Positions 34,403 to 42,117 of a DNA stretch of 64,000 nt are shown piece by piece (position 1 is the first letter of the stretch; each line of letters opens with the position of its first letter). Below the pieces are notes generated by a model that worked only from the letters and a program-made list of their open reading frames with translations, ran no database searches and was not told where the DNA came from. The stretch is from contig CANRQR010000001.1 in NCBI GenBank assembly GCA_947641735.1, forward strand, positions 24,455-88,454, in the 5' to 3' direction. The stretch is from an uncultured Lactobacillus sp. GTDB taxonomy: Bacteria > Bacillota > Bacilli > Lactobacillales > Lactobacillaceae. Position numbers and translations under genes: made by a program.

Positions 34403-34904
34403 AAATCATCATAAAAGAAGGGGGCAAAAGATTACCCAAGTCCAGTTACGAGAGCTTGGAAGTAAGCTTGTTGTCAGGCACCGAAACTTTTATGTTTACG
34501 TTATCTTTGGCTTCTTAGCAGCAGTTATCAATATTGTCTGCTTTCTTTTATTTCACAATGCTTGGAAAATTCCAGTAATTTATGCCAACACAATTGCATT
34601 TATCATTTCCAACTTGGCCTCTTTTTCTTTTAATAAGCATGGCGTATTTATTCAAAATGTAGATAAAAAGCACGGCGTTGTCTACCAACTATGCTTATTT
34701 TTCATTTATCGGATAATCAGCCTGATTCCAGATAACTTAATTATGCTAGTTGGAATTTCGTGGTTACATTGGAATTCACTTTTCGTAAAAGTAATTGATC
34801 AAATCCTAGTAGGTATTTTCAATTACTTAACTACTAAATCGATTTTTCTTAATACTAGTAATAAATTTGCTAAAAAATTTAAAGATCATTTCAATAAAAG
34901 ATAA
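34395..34904 (+). CDS. GtrA-family membrane protein
   Basis: This 169-aa protein has four transmembrane segments (YVIFGFLAAVINIVCFLLF, VIYANTIAFIISNLASFSF, VYQLCLFFIYRIISLI, and IDQILVGIFNYLTTKSIFL) in the GtrA layout, with the typical SFSFNKHGVF loop. GtrA proteins assist flipping of polyprenyl-phosphate sugars for surface glycosylation. It overlaps the flavodoxin gene and converges on wecB, which makes an aminosugar precursor, so a cell-surface role is plausible. A basic tail (NKFAKKFKDHFNKR) ends it. Confidence 0.88.
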   Translation: MTKNHHKRRGQKITQVQLRELGSKLVVRHRNFYVYVIFGFLAAVINIVCFLLFHNAWKIPVIYANTIAFIISNLASFSFNKHGVFIQNVDKKHGVVYQLCLFFIYRIISLIPDNLIMLVGISWLHWNSLFVKVIDQILVGIFNYLTTKSIFLNTSNKFAKKFKDHFNKR

Positions 34905-34911
34905 TCATATA

Positions 34912-34945
34912 AAAACTCCAGATATTACACAGTATCTGGAGTTTT
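34912..34945. terminator. Bidirectional terminator between gtrA-like and wecB
   Basis: ACTCCAGATA/TATCTGGAGT around an 8-base loop, with A tract on the left and TTTT on the right. It serves the convergent GtrA and wecB genes. Confidence 0.9.
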
Positions 34946-34948
34946 ACT

Positions 34949-36091
34949 TTATTTAAAATCTGCTGGTTTTTGATTATTTTCTTTATCAAAATAATAAGCA
35001 ATTGCATCCATAATTCGATCAGAAGCCTTGCCATCGCCATAAGGATTTTTGGCATTAGCCATTTTACTATAAGCATTTTTATCTTCAAGTAACCTCATCA
35101 TCTCATCATGAACCTTATCTACTTCAGTTCCGACAAGTTTCAGGGTACCAGCTTTAACACCTTCTGGTCGCTCAGTTGTATCACGCAACACTAATACAGG
35201 CTTTCCAAGAGAAGGTGCTTCTTCTTGCACGCCACCTGAATCAGTCATAATGAAATAGCTTCTTTTAGCTAAATTGTGAAAATCAACTACATCGAGAGGC
35301 TTAATCAAGTGGATACGTGAATCCCCACCAAGTACTTCATTTGCCACCTCTTGGACTCGTGGAGACAAGTGAACAGGATAGATAATTTCTACATCTTGAT
35401 AATTATCTACAACCTGCTTCATTACCTTAAACACGCGCCTCATCGGTTCTCCCTGATTTTCTCTACGGTGCATAGTAACTAATATCACTTTATTACCCGG
35501 CGTAATTTCGTCAAGAACATCATGATGATAATCCTTTTTTACAGTTTGTTTTAAGGCATCAATAGCAGTATTACCAGTAACATAAATATTTTTGGAAGAA
35601 TGATTTTCTTTTATTAAATTATTCCTACTTAACTCAGTTGGTGCAAAATACAGGTCAGCTAAGTCATCTGTCATTTGACGATTCATTTCTTCTGGAAATG
35701 GAGAATATTTATTCCAAGTTCTAAGACCTGCTTCCACATGTCCTAAAGTTATTTGCTCATAAAAAGATGCTAGTCCTGCTGCAAAACTAGTAGTAGTATC
35801 TCCATGGACTAAAACAATATCGGGATTTTCCTCTTTAATTACCTGAGCCATATTGATCATTACTTTTGAAGTAATATCTTCTAAACTTTGATTTTTATGC
35901 ATGATATTAAAATCATAATTAGGTTTAATTTTAAAAATATCTAAAACTTGATCCAGCATCTCGCGGTGTTGCGCACTGACTACCGTTACTTCATCAAAGC
36001 GTTCATCCTGTTTCAATTTTAGTACTAAAGGTGCCATTTTAATTGCTTCTGGTCGAGTACCAAAAACTGTCATTACTTTTATTTTTTTCAT
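34949..36091 (-). CDS. wecB: UDP-N-acetylglucosamine 2-epimerase (non-hydrolysing)
   Basis: This 380-aa enzyme interconverts UDP-GlcNAc and UDP-ManNAc, the precursor of wall teichoic acid linkage units and other surface glycans. The motifs are FGTRPEAIKMAPLVLKL at the start, VVSAQHREMLDQVL, HGDTTTSFAAGLA, HVEAGLRTWNKYSPFPEE, and the C-terminal TDSGGVQEEAPSLGKPVLVL that binds UDP. Length is as usual. A single gene between the bidirectional terminator and a small membrane protein gene. Confidence 0.94.
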   Translation of the reverse strand: MKKIKVMTVFGTRPEAIKMAPLVLKLKQDERFDEVTVVSAQHREMLDQVLDIFKIKPNYDFNIMHKNQSLEDITSKVMINMAQVIKEENPDIVLVHGDTTTSFAAGLASFYEQITLGHVEAGLRTWNKYSPFPEEMNRQMTDDLADLYFAPTELSRNNLIKENHSSKNIYVTGNTAIDALKQTVKKDYHHDVLDEITPGNKVILVTMHRRENQGEPMRRVFKVMKQVVDNYQDVEIIYPVHLSPRVQEVANEVLGGDSRIHLIKPLDVVDFHNLAKRSYFIMTDSGGVQEEAPSLGKPVLVLRDTTERPEGVKAGTLKLVGTEVDKVHDEMMRLLEDKNAYSKMANAKNPYGDGKASDRIMDAIAYYFDKENNQKPADFK

Positions 36092-36205
36092 AGCATTATT
36101 TTCCTATTCTTCTTCGCTTATTATACTATATCTTAATTCAATTTTCTTTGGTACTATCTCTCTAATTACTTTATACTTAACTATATAACGAAAGTGAAAT
36201 ACATT

Positions 36206-36391
36206 ATGTTTAGTTTTTTATCTTTAGCAGCAATTTTAATTACTATTATCATATTTTGTCTTGTCTTTCTATTAGGTAATTCCTATCCCAAAAAGACTAA
36301 GCATATTTTAATCAGTATTATTGCAATTTTACTAATCATTTTTCTTTGGGTGGTTTTAGAATTATTTATTAATCCATTGAAATATGTTTAA
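36206..36391 (+). CDS. Small two-helix membrane protein
   Basis: This 61-aa protein has two hydrophobic helices (FLSLAAILITIIIFCLVFLLG and ILISIIAILLIIFLWVVLEL) joined by a short basic loop NSYPKKTKH. I chose ATG at 36206, which has GAAAGTGA eight to nine bases upstream; a GTG four codons earlier lacks a site. It is followed closely by a strong terminator, which supports a real transcript. The family is not recognised; it could be a DUF3923-like or holin-like small protein. Confidence 0.6.
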   Translation: MFSFLSLAAILITIIIFCLVFLLGNSYPKKTKHILISIIAILLIIFLWVVLELFINPLKYV

Positions 36392-36400
36392 TATCAAATT

Positions 36401-36440
36401 AAAAGCATTACCTTGTGAGTTAATCAGGTAATGCTTTTTT
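36401..36440 (+). terminator. Terminator of the small membrane protein gene
   Basis: AAAAGCATTACC/GGTAATGCTTTT with a 14-base loop and TTTTTT. It lies 10 bases after the stop. Confidence 0.88.
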
Positions 36441-36462
36441 AATACTTAAAATATCACGTGGA

Positions 36463-36484
36463 GGGGTCATTTGGGGACAAATTC
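36463..36484 (+). repeat. GGGGTCATTTGGGG motif beside tRNA-Arg(CCT)
   Basis: GGAGGGGTCATTTGGGGACAA lies about 50 bases past the 3' end of tRNA-Arg(CCT). It matches the motif near tRNA-Arg(TCT) at 17657 over GGGGTCATTTGGGG and then CAA. It is probably a trace of integration at tRNA-Arg genes. Confidence 0.4.
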
Positions 36485-36530
36485 AATTTTTGCTTATTTT
36501 TAATGTCCCACAAATGGCTCTATATCAATA

Positions 36531-36603
36531 TGACCCCGGTGAGATTCGAACTCACCTCTACGGTTTAGGAGACCATTGTTCTATCCAGATGAACTACGGG
36601 GTC
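36531..36603 (-). tRNA. tRNA-Arg, anticodon CCT
   Basis: A 73-base cloverleaf. The acceptor stem GACCCCG pairs with CGGGGTC, the anticodon stem ATGGT/ACCGT (one G-U) encloses CTCCTAA with anticodon CCT, and the T-arm is GTGAG-TTCGAAT-CTCAC. The discriminator is A, and CCA is not encoded. It reads the rare AGG codon. Confidence 0.94.
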
Positions 36604-36653
36604 GAAACCAGTTTCTACTTTACCATAAAAACTGATTTTTAACTATTAAAAAT

Positions 36654-37985
36654 TTAATACTGTGGCAAATAAAAATTACGTTGATTATTATCTTGCTTGG
36701 CAATTTTATCTGCTGCAAAAACAAATGGCATCCAAATAAGAAGTGCAATAACCATATTAATAAGCGCTAAAACAATAGCTCGCCAGTCATAATTACATGC
36801 TAAAAATGGTCCAATAAGTGGCGGCATAACTGTTGGAACAAATATTTGAACCGGATTAACTAACCCTGCCTGTGTAGCCCAATAAGCAAGCGATACATTT
36901 ACTAATGGTGCTACTACAAAAGGAATCAAATATACGGGATTAAATACAACAGGCAAGCCGAAAATAATAGGTTCATTAATATTAAAAATCCCTGGTGCGA
37001 CTGCCATCTTCGCTATAGTTCGGTAATCTTTACGTTTAGAAAACATTAAAATAGCAATAATCAAGACTAAAGTTCCACCCGCTCCACCAAACCATGCAAA
37101 AACATTAAAGGAATCTCGTACCCAAATATAAGGGACATGATCGCTATTTCTAACTGCTGTAACGTTAATGTTTTCTGGCGTTAGCCATAAAGAATCCATT
37201 ACTGGGGTTAAGACACTGATGCCATTGATCCCAAAGAACCAAAATATTTGAACTAAAAATGTAACTAATAAAACCACTCCAAAACCCTGTCCTAAATTTA
37301 CTAAAGGTCTTTGGATAGTAGTAAGCAGCCAATTTCCAAAGTAGGTTCCCGTAAGGCGTTGAAAGGCAAAATTAATAAATCCAACGATAAAGACTGAAAG
37401 CAAAATTGGAACTAAGGTGCTAAAGGCAACCCATTCTGCATGAGGCATACTACTATCAACTTTTAAACGAATTCTCGCCTTATAAAACGTAATAAATAGT
37501 GCTGTCCCAATACAACCAAAAATAATTGCTGTAAATAATCCCATCGTTGAAAATTGCTTGATATCAAAGGCATTTTTAATATCAACTACATCCCCATCAA
37601 TACGTAGTTTTACCGAATCACTAATACTCATTGAAAAAGCAACTAAAGACGCAATTGAACCAGCAAAGCGGTTTACCTCGTAAGTTTTAGCTAGATGATA
37701 GCCCCAAGAGATCGCAAAATATACAGCAAATAGAGCGAAAGTACCTTCCCAAACAATATTATCAATTGCCATTACTGGTTGCATTAACGAATAAAAAGTA
37801 TCCCAATGCATTTGCACTTTAGCTGCTCTAATAATGCTATTAAATAGCATTGCGATAGATCCAGCCATTGTAATAGGCAATAATGATATAAAAGTATCTC
37901 GCATCGCAACTAACCAACGTACTTGTGCTAGACGAGACGCAGGTGGTAAAACATACGTTTCTAGCCATTTAACTAAAGATGACAT
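36654..37985 (-). CDS. PTS system, cellobiose/lactose-type EIIC component
   Basis: This 443-aa membrane permease belongs to the lactose/cellobiose/diacetylchitobiose family of phosphotransferase systems. About ten hydrophobic segments are present, with the family motifs VAMRDTFISLLPITMAGSIA near the start, FWFFGINGISVLTPVMDS in the middle, and PGIFNINEPIIFGLPVVFNP holding the sugar-site NEPIIFG. EIIA and EIIB are not encoded nearby, so it depends on partners elsewhere. Its start overlaps the stop of the RNA helicase gene (TAATG), giving unusual translational coupling. The sugar is unknown; beta-glucosides are the usual guess. Confidence 0.9.
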   Translation of the reverse strand: MSSLVKWLETYVLPPASRLAQVRWLVAMRDTFISLLPITMAGSIAMLFNSIIRAAKVQMHWDTFYSLMQPVMAIDNIVWEGTFALFAVYFAISWGYHLAKTYEVNRFAGSIASLVAFSMSISDSVKLRIDGDVVDIKNAFDIKQFSTMGLFTAIIFGCIGTALFITFYKARIRLKVDSSMPHAEWVAFSTLVPILLSVFIVGFINFAFQRLTGTYFGNWLLTTIQRPLVNLGQGFGVVLLVTFLVQIFWFFGINGISVLTPVMDSLWLTPENINVTAVRNSDHVPYIWVRDSFNVFAWFGGAGGTLVLIIAILMFSKRKDYRTIAKMAVAPGIFNINEPIIFGLPVVFNPVYLIPFVVAPLVNVSLAYWATQAGLVNPVQIFVPTVMPPLIGPFLACNYDWRAIVLALINMVIALLIWMPFVFAADKIAKQDNNQRNFYLPQY

Positions 37986-39211
37986 TACTTATTTCCTCTA
38001 TTCTTTCGAGGATGGTATCCCTTATTTTTTTTATTACGCCAACGTTTCTTCTTATGTTTTGATTTAACTTTGACTTCTTTAACTTTAGTTTTCTTTTCCT
38101 CCTTTTCTGAAAGTGGCTTCTCAGTCGTTAAGCTATAGCCTGCAAAATATGCTCTTTTAACTTCATAAGTACCATCCAACAATTTTTTAAGATTTCTAAA
38201 ATCGTGATCGTCCCCCAGTGTCACAACAGTACCAGACTTATTCATTCTTCCAGTTCTACCGCTGCGATGAAGATAGGTATTAACTTCACTAGGTATTTCA
38301 AAGTTAATCACGTAGCTCACATCTGGTAAATCCAATCCGCGTGCTGCAAGATCAGTTGCAAACAAAAATTTAATTCGACCAGCTTTGAAATCACTAAGAA
38401 TTTTTTCACGATTTTGTTTATTTGTTTCATTACTTAAAACTGCAAACTTGGTTTTACTGTGACTAAAAATTCTTGCAAATCTCATCTCAGTTTCTGTACT
38501 ATCAAAGAATAAAATTCCTTTAAACTTATCTAGCTTTGCTAAACGTTGCAAGAATTGCATCTTATATTCATTTGAAACCTGCAAGAAATAATGTTTAACT
38601 TCAGATTTTTGTTCTGGGCGAACATCAATTAATAAAAATGTCCGTTTAAAAAGCTCATCCGCATCTTTAGTAATTTCTGATTCAGATGCTCCAAATAACA
38701 AAATCTGCGCAGTTGAAGATAAATTTTGTCCTAAAGAGCTTAATAAATCTAGCTTAGCAAATTCCAAAATATCATCTGCTTCATCAATTACTAAAGCATT
38801 AATATCCTGATACTTGATTCTATTTTCAGATAAGAAATCAAAAAATCTACCTGGCGTAGCAATTATAATATCTGGCTTTTCTTTCTTTAAACGTTCTAAC
38901 TGCCTTTTTCTATTACCAGCTCCAACTAGAGCAATAGTTTTTAAACCTAAAGCTTTGGCATATGGCAACAAATTATTTCTAGTTTGAATAGCAAGCTCAG
39001 TAGTAGGCTCTAAAATTACACCTCTACCACCAATTTCTGCAATTCTTCCCATTACTGGCAAACCATAAGCTAAAGTTTTTCCAGTACCAGTCTTAGCTAG
39101 CCCAACTACACTAGCACCATTATAGATAGCATCGTATGTTCTTTCTTGAATTAAAGTTGGTTTATCTTTATGTTCTCTTTCTAAAACTTGTGTAATTGCT
39201 TGTGAATACAT
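37985..39211 (-). CDS. DEAD-box RNA helicase
   Basis: This 408-aa ATP-dependent RNA helicase begins at ATG 39211 (MYSQAITQVL), with GAGG seven bases upstream. The motifs are Q-like KPTLIQERTYDAI, I AKTGTGKT, Ia EPTTELAIQ, Ib ATPGRF, II VIDEADD, III GAS instead of the usual SAT, IV ILFFDST, V ATDLAARGLDLP and VI HRSGRTGR. A Lys/Arg-rich tail (SKHKKKRWRNKKNKG) probably binds RNA. Such CshA/B-like helicases act in ribosome assembly or cold response. Upstream is a GH25 gene and downstream a PTS permease that overlaps its stop, so three unrelated functions share a transcript. Confidence 0.92.
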   Translation of the reverse strand: MYSQAITQVLEREHKDKPTLIQERTYDAIYNGASVVGLAKTGTGKTLAYGLPVMGRIAEIGGRGVILEPTTELAIQTRNNLLPYAKALGLKTIALVGAGNRKRQLERLKKEKPDIIIATPGRFFDFLSENRIKYQDINALVIDEADDILEFAKLDLLSSLGQNLSSTAQILLFGASESEITKDADELFKRTFLLIDVRPEQKSEVKHYFLQVSNEYKMQFLQRLAKLDKFKGILFFDSTETEMRFARIFSHSKTKFAVLSNETNKQNREKILSDFKAGRIKFLFATDLAARGLDLPDVSYVINFEIPSEVNTYLHRSGRTGRMNKSGTVVTLGDDHDFRNLKKLLDGTYEVKRAYFAGYSLTTEKPLSEKEEKKTKVKEVKVKSKHKKKRWRNKKNKGYHPRKNRGNK

Positions 39212-39221
39212 TCTAATTCCT

Positions 39222-39947
39222 CTATTGTACTTTTTGTTGTCCATATAGTTGCTCATACTGTGTATTAGTGCCAATATAAGCAAACATGGTTACATCACGA
39301 TTAAGATTATCGATATTTTTTACTCTTCCATTTTGAGTGTAACACCAAAAGGCATAATGACGTCTATCTTTTAAACTTGCTCCAGTATACAAGAATCTAG
39401 TTCCTTGTGGGAAATATTTATGATAGTGATAATTTCCTGCAATCATTACCCTTTTTCCTAAATTATTAATCATTTGAGCGAATCTACCCATGCGTTGCCA
39501 ATAAGTTTTAGTTAAGTTACTAGTTGCGGGAACAATCATTACTGGCAAAGTCCCGGTATTAGTTCCTACCTTATTCAGAAAATATTGATATTGTTCTTCA
39601 TTACTTGTTTCATCACTATAAGAAATAATCGTTCCAAAATTTAAATTAGTTCCCTGAAGTTGATCGCGGTAAAGTAAATAATTATCATCAAAATAGGACT
39701 TTCCTTGTGTCGAACGCAAATAAACGAAAGAAATTCCGTTTTTTTCTAATTTATGTAAATCAATATAATCTTTGGTTTGATCTAATTCAATTCCAAGTAC
39801 GCTCATATTTGAACCACGGGGCACGGTCGTATTTTTCTGCATATTAAAATATCCCCATATTAAGCCCAAAATAGCTAATACGAGCAGAATAATAATACTT
39901 GGAAAAGTATACTTATGTTGATACCGATGCACGATCATCCCTCCCAT
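39222..39947 (-). CDS. GH25-family muramidase-like protein, membrane-anchored
   Basis: This ~241-aa protein has an N-terminal membrane anchor (FPSIIILLVLAILGLIWGYF) and an extracellular glycoside hydrolase 25 domain from about residue 48: VLGIELDQTKDYIDLHKL, FVYLRSTQGKSYFDDNY, TIISYSDETSNEEQYQYFL, and a C-terminal AFWCYTQNGRVKNID. GH25 lysozymes use Asp and Glu at strand ends (usually DxSxxQG...DxE); here the first reads ELDQTKD and the later DxE is not clear, so activity is uncertain. The start may be ATG at 39938 or GTG at 39932, as GGGAGGG lies just before them. It is first in the chain with the helicase and PTS IIC. Confidence 0.78.
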   Translation of the reverse strand: MGGMIVHRYQHKYTFPSIIILLVLAILGLIWGYFNMQKNTTVPRGSNMSVLGIELDQTKDYIDLHKLEKNGISFVYLRSTQGKSYFDDNYLLYRDQLQGTNLNFGTIISYSDETSNEEQYQYFLNKVGTNTGTLPVMIVPATSNLTKTYWQRMGRFAQMINNLGKRVMIAGNYHYHKYFPQGTRFLYTGASLKDRRHYAFWCYTQNGRVKNIDNLNRDVTMFAYIGTNTQYEQLYGQQKVQ

Positions 39948-40051
39948 AGCTATTTTAACGAACTTCTGCTTTCCATACCACTTTCACTGTAATTTAGTAT
40001 AAAATGATATCAATAATATACTTATCGTTAAAAATCGAAAGGAAAGCAATA

Positions 40052-41359
40052 TTGAAAAGAGAAATTAGCTTTGGACAGGCTCTAGCCACAGTTGTCGGAA
40101 CTGTAATCGGTGGAGGTGTCTTCTTTAAAATTGGAAGTATTAGTCACGAGACGGGGACTCCATCCCTAACTCTTTTTGTTTGGATCTTAGCTGGAATCGT
40201 CTCTATTGCGTCCGGCCTAACGGTTTCTGAAATTGCTGCTGCACTTCCAGTTACTGGTGGATCAATAAAATATATCGAATATACTTATGGAAAAGTTTGG
40301 GGATTTTTATTTGGTTGGGCTCAAATGTTAGTTTACTTTCCAGCCAATATTGCCGCTTTAAGTGTAGTTTTTGGACAGCAATTCGTTGTTCTATTTGGCA
40401 TCCCAACTAAATATGCTACATTAGTAGCATTACTGCTCGCACTCTTTTTAATGGGGTTAAATCTCATTTCAACTAAATTTTCAACTAAAATGCAGTCTGC
40501 AATGACGATACTTAAAACTATTCCAATTGCCTTAATTGTACTTTTTGGTCTCTTTAATTCATCAAAAGTCGCTGTTAATCTTCTTCCCTTAAGTTCTGGT
40601 CATAATATTTCTTTCTGGACTGGCTTGAGCGGTGGTTTATTAGCTGCCTTATTTGCTTATGACGGCTGGATCAATGTAACAAATTTAGCGGGAGAAGTTA
40701 AAGACCCAGAGAAAAATCTATCAAGAGCTATTATTATTGGACTATCCGCAATTACTTTAATCTATGTATTAGTAAACTACGCTTTCCTAACTACTATTCC
40801 TTTTAAAGAAATTATTGGAAATCAAAACACAGCATACCTCGCTTCATTAAAACTATTTGGCAGTTTAGGCGGCAAGTTAATTACTATTGGAATTTTGATT
40901 TCTGTTTACGGAGCAATTAATGGATTTATGTTAACTGGGATGAGAATTCCATATACTCTAGCTAAAGATAAAATGTTGCCATTTTCACACAAAATCGGTC
41001 GAACTAACGTTAATACAGGCGTCCCAACAATTAGTGCACTAATTATTCTTGGTGTATCTTTAATCATGATCTTACTAGGAACTTTCGATCTATTAACCAA
41101 TATGCTCGTTTTTGTAATGTGGACTTTTACAACACTAATTTCAATTGCAGTTGTAATTTTGCGCTACCGCGAACCTAAGTTAAATCGACCTTATGTTGTT
41201 CCCTGGTATCCAATTATTCCCATCGTCTCAATCGGTGGTGGTTTATTTATCGTAATTAGTACAATAATCAACGAATTTTGGTTGTCTATCACTGGAATTG
41301 GATTAACAGTATTAGGTTTACCAGTTTACTATTACATGAAAAAACATAGCAATAATTAA
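40052..41359 (+). CDS. APC-family amino acid permease
   Basis: This 435-aa transporter has 12 membrane segments. The first helix carries the substrate-site TVVGTVIGGGVFF motif, then WILAGIVSIASGLTVSEIAA, LPVTGGSIKYIEYTYGKVWG, and LFAYDGWINVTNLAGEVKDP, typical of the LAT/SteT-like amino acid exchangers. The start is TTG at 40052 with AAAGGAAA seven to eight bases upstream; an ATG 16 codons earlier lacks a site. It converges on hpt with a bidirectional terminator between. The amino acid transported is unknown; serine/threonine exchange is known for B. subtilis SteT. Confidence 0.9.
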   Translation: MKREISFGQALATVVGTVIGGGVFFKIGSISHETGTPSLTLFVWILAGIVSIASGLTVSEIAAALPVTGGSIKYIEYTYGKVWGFLFGWAQMLVYFPANIAALSVVFGQQFVVLFGIPTKYATLVALLLALFLMGLNLISTKFSTKMQSAMTILKTIPIALIVLFGLFNSSKVAVNLLPLSSGHNISFWTGLSGGLLAALFAYDGWINVTNLAGEVKDPEKNLSRAIIIGLSAITLIYVLVNYAFLTTIPFKEIIGNQNTAYLASLKLFGSLGGKLITIGILISVYGAINGFMLTGMRIPYTLAKDKMLPFSHKIGRTNVNTGVPTISALIILGVSLIMILLGTFDLLTNMLVFVMWTFTTLISIAVVILRYREPKLNRPYVVPWYPIIPIVSIGGGLFIVISTIINEFWLSITGIGLTVLGLPVYYYMKKHSNN

Positions 41360-41376
41360 ATAATAAGAAACATTAG

Positions 41377-41427
41377 AAAAAGGGTTGAAAATTCTCGCTA
41401 CATAGCGAACAATTTTCAACCCTTTTA
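41377..41427. terminator. Long bidirectional terminator
   Basis: A 16-bp perfect stem AAAAGGGTTGAAAATT / AATTTTCAACCCTTTT with an inner hairpin TCGCTA-CAT-AGCGA. It ends both the permease and the hpt transcripts. Confidence 0.92.
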
Positions 41428-41451
41428 TAATTCATTAATAAGTTTATCTAA

Positions 41452-42021
41452 TTAACGATTTAAGTTTGCTTGGATAACTTCAGGTTTTAAAACTCCAACG
41501 TAAGGTAAATTACGATAAGCATTCAAGTAATCTAGACCATAACCAACCACAAATTCATTCTCAACTTCTGAACCATAGTAATCTACAACTACATCATCTT
41601 CACGACGCTCAGTCTTGTTAAGTAATGCGCAGCACTTAACACTCTTAGCACCACGTTCAATTAATAGATCTTTCATAAATTTTAAAGTATGACCAGTATC
41701 AACAATATCTTCAACTAATAATACATCTCTGCCCTTGACATCTGCTTGAACATCAATATCTAGTCTCACTTTACCTGTTGATTCAAAACCATCACCATAA
41801 CTAGAAACATCCATGAAGTCATTTTGCATTTTTACATTCATGTGGCGTGTTAAATCAGTCATGAAGTAAACAGCACCCTTTAATACTCCAACAACTAATG
41901 GAAACTTGCCAGCATAGTCTTCAGTTAATTGCTTACCAAGCCTTTGACAGATTTCTTCAATATCATCTTGACTAAATAAAACACGATCAATAATGTTGTC
42001 AATATTATCACTATTTTGCAT
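41452..42021 (-). CDS. hpt: Hypoxanthine phosphoribosyltransferase
   Basis: This 189-aa purine salvage enzyme converts hypoxanthine or guanine plus PRPP to IMP or GMP. The PRPP-binding motif VLLVEDIVDTGHTLKF is near residue 100-115, preceded by LKGAVYFMTDLTRHM and FMDVSSYGDGFES, the flexible catalytic loop. The length is typical. Here it stands alone, behind a bidirectional terminator. It fits with the nucleoside hydrolase 7 kb away, which releases bases. Confidence 0.94.
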   Translation of the reverse strand: MQNSDNIDNIIDRVLFSQDDIEEICQRLGKQLTEDYAGKFPLVVGVLKGAVYFMTDLTRHMNVKMQNDFMDVSSYGDGFESTGKVRLDIDVQADVKGRDVLLVEDIVDTGHTLKFMKDLLIERGAKSVKCCALLNKTERREDDVVVDYYGSEVENEFVVGYGLDYLNAYRNLPYVGVLKPEVIQANLNR

Positions 42022-42087
42022 CTTAACCCTCTATATCTTCTACAAATGCTTTGTTATTAGTAGAATTATAACATTTAATGACTAAAA

Positions 42088-42112
42088 AAAGCACCTATCT
42101 TAGGTGCCTTTT
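42088..42112 (-). terminator. Terminator of the CorC-like gene
   Basis: GCACCTA-TCT-TAGGTGC with AAAAAAA on the left and CTTTTTCC on the right. It lies between the hemolysin-family gene and hpt. Confidence 0.85.
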
Positions 42113-42117
42113 TCCGA

